A DNA stretch of 8,487 nt from an uncultured bacterium (GTDB taxonomy: Bacteria > Bacillota_A > Clostridia > Oscillospirales > Oscillospiraceae), in NCBI GenBank assembly GCA_945917385.1, contig CAMEHJ010000035.1:1-8487 (forward strand). Direction: 5' to 3'. Below are positions 6,660 to 8,487 of this stretch, one piece after another. Numbering within the stretch: the first letter of the stretch is position 1; each line of letters begins with the position of its first letter. The notes below the pieces were generated by a model. The model was not told the DNA's origin, did not search any database, and saw only the letters and a program-made list of their open reading frames with translations. The translations under genes were made by a program, and so were the position numbers.

Positions 6660-7673
6660 TCAGATTTGTTTTGCCGAGGCGCCCTCTCTCAGTGCCGCCT
6701 CAAGACAGACATGCCGCGCACCTGCGCCGTTTTCGAGAATACCGATTAGAATACGCACGCTTTCACGGCCCATTTCGTCGGCCGGCTGAACCATTGTAGT
6801 CAGAGTCGGCGTGATGTATTCCGAGACGCGAAGCCCGTCTATCGCAATAACGGATACGTCCTCCGGTACTCTCAGCCCTTTGTCCTGAAGCGCCTTCATC
6901 GCGGCGATACCGGTAGTGTCAGACAGCGCGAACACAGCGGTGAACTTTTCACCGCTGTCGATGAGGCGGCACATATATTCATAAGTTTCGGGCATTTCAA
7001 AACAGCCGCCGGTCTCGACCACAAGCGAAGGGTCAAATTCTATTCCGTGGTCATGCAGCGCGGCGCGATAGCCGTTGTAGCGCAGCTCGCTTATCGAACG
7101 GTCGGTGCAGCTCGGCACGAGCGCGGCGATGCGCCGGTGACCGAGAGAAATCAGATGCTCAACCGCCTTGTAGGCGGTCTGATAGTCGTCTATCGAGACG
7201 GAAGAATAGTCGCTTTCATTCAGAGAGCCGAAGCAGTTGGTAAACGAGCAGCAGACATAAGGAACGCCGATGTAGGAAAGCTCCGCCGGGGTGCGGTCGA
7301 AACGGCCGCCGAGAAAAATAAGACCTTTGAGCTTTTTTTCACGCTCAAGCACGGCACCGGCCTTGACCTCGTCAGCATCGGAGCTGATCTGGTGCAGCAC
7401 CATGGTGTATCCGCTGCGCTCGATCTCTGCGGAGACGGTTTTAAGCATATCGGAAAAGAAGAGATTTCCCGTGCCGCGCACGACGACCCCGATATTTGCC
7501 GACTGGCTGCGCACAAGGTCGCGGGCGCTGTTATTTGGTATGTAGCCGTATTTCTCCACAGCCTCAAGAACCTTTTCCCGAACCTCTGCGCTGACGTCCG
7601 GGCGGTTGTTGAGAACGCGGGAAACGGTGCTGACGCTCACGCCGCAGAGCCGGGCAATATCCTTTATCGTCAC
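6660..7673 (-). CDS. LacI-family transcriptional regulator of the alpha-glucan operon
   Basis: This 337-residue protein is a full-length LacI/GalR-type regulator. The helix-turn-helix lies in residues 2-22 (TIKDIARLCGVSVSTVSRVL), with NNRPDVS following. The hinge helix, about 45-57 (IPNNSARDLVRSQ), carries the leucine that normally inserts into the central CG step of the operator. Residues 60-337 form the periplasmic-binding-protein-like effector domain, ending in 'VSVIAIDGLRVSEYITPTLTTMVQP', where AIDG replaces the more usual GFDD/GFDN. The start is GTG at 7673 with GGGAGA (7685-7690) eleven bases upstream. It is the first gene after a strong promoter with LacI-type palindromes just downstream of it, so autorepression is likely. 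The downstream transporter and malQ genes on the same strand are the obvious targets. The inducer is probably a maltooligosaccharide or maltose, by context only. Confidence 0.94.
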   Translation of the reverse strand: MTIKDIARLCGVSVSTVSRVLNNRPDVSAEVREKVLEAVEKYGYIPNNSARDLVRSQSANIGVVVRGTGNLFFSDMLKTVSAEIERSGYTMVLHQISSDADEVKAGAVLEREKKLKGLIFLGGRFDRTPAELSYIGVPYVCCSFTNCFGSLNESDYSSVSIDDYQTAYKAVEHLISLGHRRIAALVPSCTDRSISELRYNGYRAALHDHGIEFDPSLVVETGGCFEMPETYEYMCRLIDSGEKFTAVFALSDTTGIAAMKALQDKGLRVPEDVSVIAIDGLRVSEYITPTLTTMVQPADEMGRESVRILIGILENGAGARHVCLEAALREGASAKQI

Positions 7674-7720
7674 CTTGCCGTTTATCTCCCAATTTTGTAG
7701 ATTATTTTACGGAAAAAACT

Positions 7721-7748
7721 CCGGAAACGTTGCCGGAAACGTTTCCGG
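7721..7748 (-). promoter_or_regulatory. Two overlapping LacI-type operators
   Basis: A perfect 16-bp palindrome CCGGAAACGTTTCCGG occupies 7733-7748, with the central CG typical of LacI-family sites. A second, CCGGAAACGTTGCCGG at 7721-7736, has one mismatched pair and shares four bases with the first. Their centres are 12 bp apart, roughly one helical turn. Both lie between the predicted transcription start (about 7752) and the regulator start codon, where bound protein would block initiation or elongation. Confidence 0.85.
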
Positions 7749-7758
7749 ATGCGATTAA

Positions 7759-7787
7759 AATATATCAAGCGCACATGGGAATGTCAA
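7759..7787 (-). promoter_or_regulatory. Sigma-A type promoter of the regulator-transporter-malQ operon
   Basis: On the minus strand the -35 box is TTGACA (7787-7782, a full match), the spacer is 17 bp, and the -10 box is TATATT (7764-7759, five of six). The predicted start of transcription is near 7752, about 80 bases before the regulator GTG. No comparably good promoter was found between the following genes, so it probably drives all five. Confidence 0.85.
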
Positions 7788-7792
7788 CAGAA

Positions 7793-7822
7793 TTGCGCCA
7801 AACGCACAAAACTTTGGTGTAA
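7793..7822. promoter_or_regulatory. Candidate regulator-binding dyad upstream of the operon promoter
   Basis: Arms TTGCGCCAAA (7793-7802) and TTTGGTGTAA (7813-7822) match at eight of ten positions as an inverted repeat, including a perfect CCAAA/TTTGG core, around a ten-base spacer. The centre is about 55 bases upstream of the predicted start of transcription, a usual place for an activator. No binding protein is identified, and the symmetry is not a LacI-type site. Confidence 0.4.
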
Positions 7823-7929
7823 TAACAAAATTGAGCCTGCGTTTTTTGACTATTGTAACAACACCGATTTACTGCACTGAATTATTAGTGGCCGAGGGGG
7901 GCCTGTTTAGAAATACTATTTTAAAATAG

Positions 7930-7958
7930 AAAAGACGACTGCGGAGCAATCGTCTTTT
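7930..7958 (-). terminator. Intrinsic terminator of the thioesterase gene
   Basis: Nine-base complementary arms AAAAGACGA (7930-7938) and TCGTCTTTT (7950-7958) are extended inside by TGC/GCA pairs after one mismatch. The hairpin begins nine bases beyond the thioesterase stop. In the minus direction the stem ends in TTTT and continues CTATTTT, a good U-rich tail. A 14-bp AT-rich palindrome (7916-7929) abuts it. Confidence 0.85.
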
Positions 7959-7967
7959 TCATGCGGC

Positions 7968-8351
7968 TCAGGATTTTTTTGCCTGAACTTTTTTCATAAA
8001 CTTCTCATTGAAGATTATAAAGCGCTCGTGAGTGCCGCCGCCGATCCTGCCGCATTCATCGAAAGCCTCCACCTTGAAAACAAGCCTTCTGCCGTCCGTT
8101 TCGACGAGGGTACTTTCGCAGCGAACCTTCATTCCGACGGGCGTTGCCGCGTCATGCGTGACGTTTATGAGAGTGCCGACGGTGCCGCAGCCCTCATCGA
8201 GATAGGGTGCAACGCTCTCAAGCGCGGTTTTCTCCATGAGCGCGATCATTGCCGGGGTCGCAAAGACCTCCAGCTTTCCACTGCCGTAGACGGCCGCGGT
8301 ATCCGCATCGCTTACCGTTAATTCAATCATTCCCTTGATTCCGACTTCCAC
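7968..8351 (-). CDS. FlK-like hotdog-fold acyl-CoA thioesterase
   Basis: This 127-residue protein closely resembles fluoroacetyl-CoA thioesterase FlK of Streptomyces cattleya. Shared blocks include EVFATPAMIALME, 'VTHDAATPVGM', 'GRRLVFKVEAFDE' and 'GGTHERFIIFNEKFMKKV'. The FlK catalytic residues are present with a constant offset of ten: T32 (FlK T42), E40 (E50), H66 (H76) and G59 (G69). It should therefore be a dimeric cytosolic hotdog enzyme that hydrolyses an acyl-CoA. The FlK gate phenylalanines F33 and F36 correspond to G23 and K26, so fluoroacetyl-CoA selectivity is not expected. The start is GTG 8351, supported by AAGGAG (8361-8366) nine bases upstream; an internal ATG at residue 8 lacks such support. 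It has its own promoter and terminator and appears to be a single-gene unit. The natural substrate is unknown; removal of a toxic or dead-end short acyl-CoA is a guess. Confidence 0.88.
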   Translation of the reverse strand: MEVGIKGMIELTVSDADTAAVYGSGKLEVFATPAMIALMEKTALESVAPYLDEGCGTVGTLINVTHDAATPVGMKVRCESTLVETDGRRLVFKVEAFDECGRIGGGTHERFIIFNEKFMKKVQAKKS

Positions 8352-8388
8352 GCGCTGATTCTCCTTTTTCAGTTATTTCTGCATTTAT

Positions 8389-8417
8389 ATTTTAACCCGG
8401 ACGGCTGTTATTTTCAA
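8389..8417 (-). promoter_or_regulatory. Promoter of the thioesterase gene
   Basis: On the minus strand TTGAAA (8417-8412) and TAAAAT (8394-8389) are separated by 17 bp, each matching the sigma-A consensus at five of six positions. Transcription would start near 8382, about 30 bases before the GTG start codon, leaving a short leader that contains the AAGGAG site. The bases upstream to 8487 show no gene. Confidence 0.72.
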
Positions 8418-8487
8418 CATGGAAAGTTTTGTGCGCCGGGAATAATATTTTTCGCCGCGACGGGCTGCGAGTAGGGTTTGCAAATTA

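Noticed and set aside
7721..7748. CcpA catabolite-repression (cre) site
   Set aside because: The palindromes share the AACGTT-like core of LacI-family sites but have CCGG flanks and do not fit the TG-NAANCG cre pattern in either orientation. The adjacent LacI-family gene is the simpler binder.
7823..7929. Small gene or plus-strand promoter in the gap before the thioesterase terminator
   Set aside because: TTGAGC and TTGACT occur, but no suitable -10 box follows, and no open frame with a ribosome site was found. The 14-bp palindrome at 7916-7929 is most simply part of the AT-rich terminator tail.

Overview
The window looks like a moderately GC-rich chromosome segment from an anaerobic Firmicute, most likely a Clostridia/Oscillospiraceae-type gut bacterium. 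The evidence is strong AAGGAGG-like ribosome sites, Gram-positive style lipoprotein export, a LacI-controlled sugar ABC transporter with no ATPase gene of its own, and an FmdE-family protein outside any methanogenesis operon. This assignment is by family resemblance only. No rRNA, tRNA, CRISPR array, insertion sequence or phage gene was seen.

Region A (1-1476, plus strand) is the 3' end of an operon. It holds the C-terminus of a FecE-type ABC transporter ATPase, a class I SAM-dependent methyltransferase that starts on the base after the ATPase stop codon, and an FmdE-family zinc protein that overlaps the methyltransferase by an ATGA junction. The tight packing implies translational coupling and a joint role, plausibly in uptake or handling of a metal or metal complex. 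The substrate cannot be read from this window. A perfect 17-bp hairpin (1504-1540) separates this operon from the convergent one.

Region B (1546-7787, minus strand) is a five-gene alpha-glucan utilisation operon. In transcription order it encodes a LacI-family regulator, a lipoprotein sugar-binding protein, a MalF-type permease with an unusual N-terminal extension, a MalG-type permease, and 4-alpha-glucanotransferase (malQ). A near-consensus promoter (TTGACA, 17 bp, TATATT) precedes the regulator. Two overlapping LacI-type palindromes lie just downstream of the predicted transcription start, so the regulator probably represses itself and the whole operon. A stable hairpin after the binding-protein gene could raise its transcript level above that of the permeases. 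The logic would be import of maltodextrin-like oligosaccharides, energised by a shared MsmX-type ATPase encoded elsewhere, followed by cytoplasmic processing by MalQ.

Region C (7788-8487) contains an intergenic stretch with a dyad upstream of the operon promoter, a terminator, and a minus-strand gene for a small FlK-like hotdog acyl-CoA thioesterase with its own promoter. The 294 bases between the regulator and the thioesterase gene (7674-7967) hold the promoter, the operators, the dyad, a short AT-rich palindrome and the terminator. I saw no gene there.

Most of the window is conventional. The points most worth checking are the ATPase-methyltransferase-FmdE module, the compound operator and upstream dyad, the internal hairpin, the extended permease, and the thioesterase that keeps the FlK catalytic residues but lacks its phenylalanine gate.
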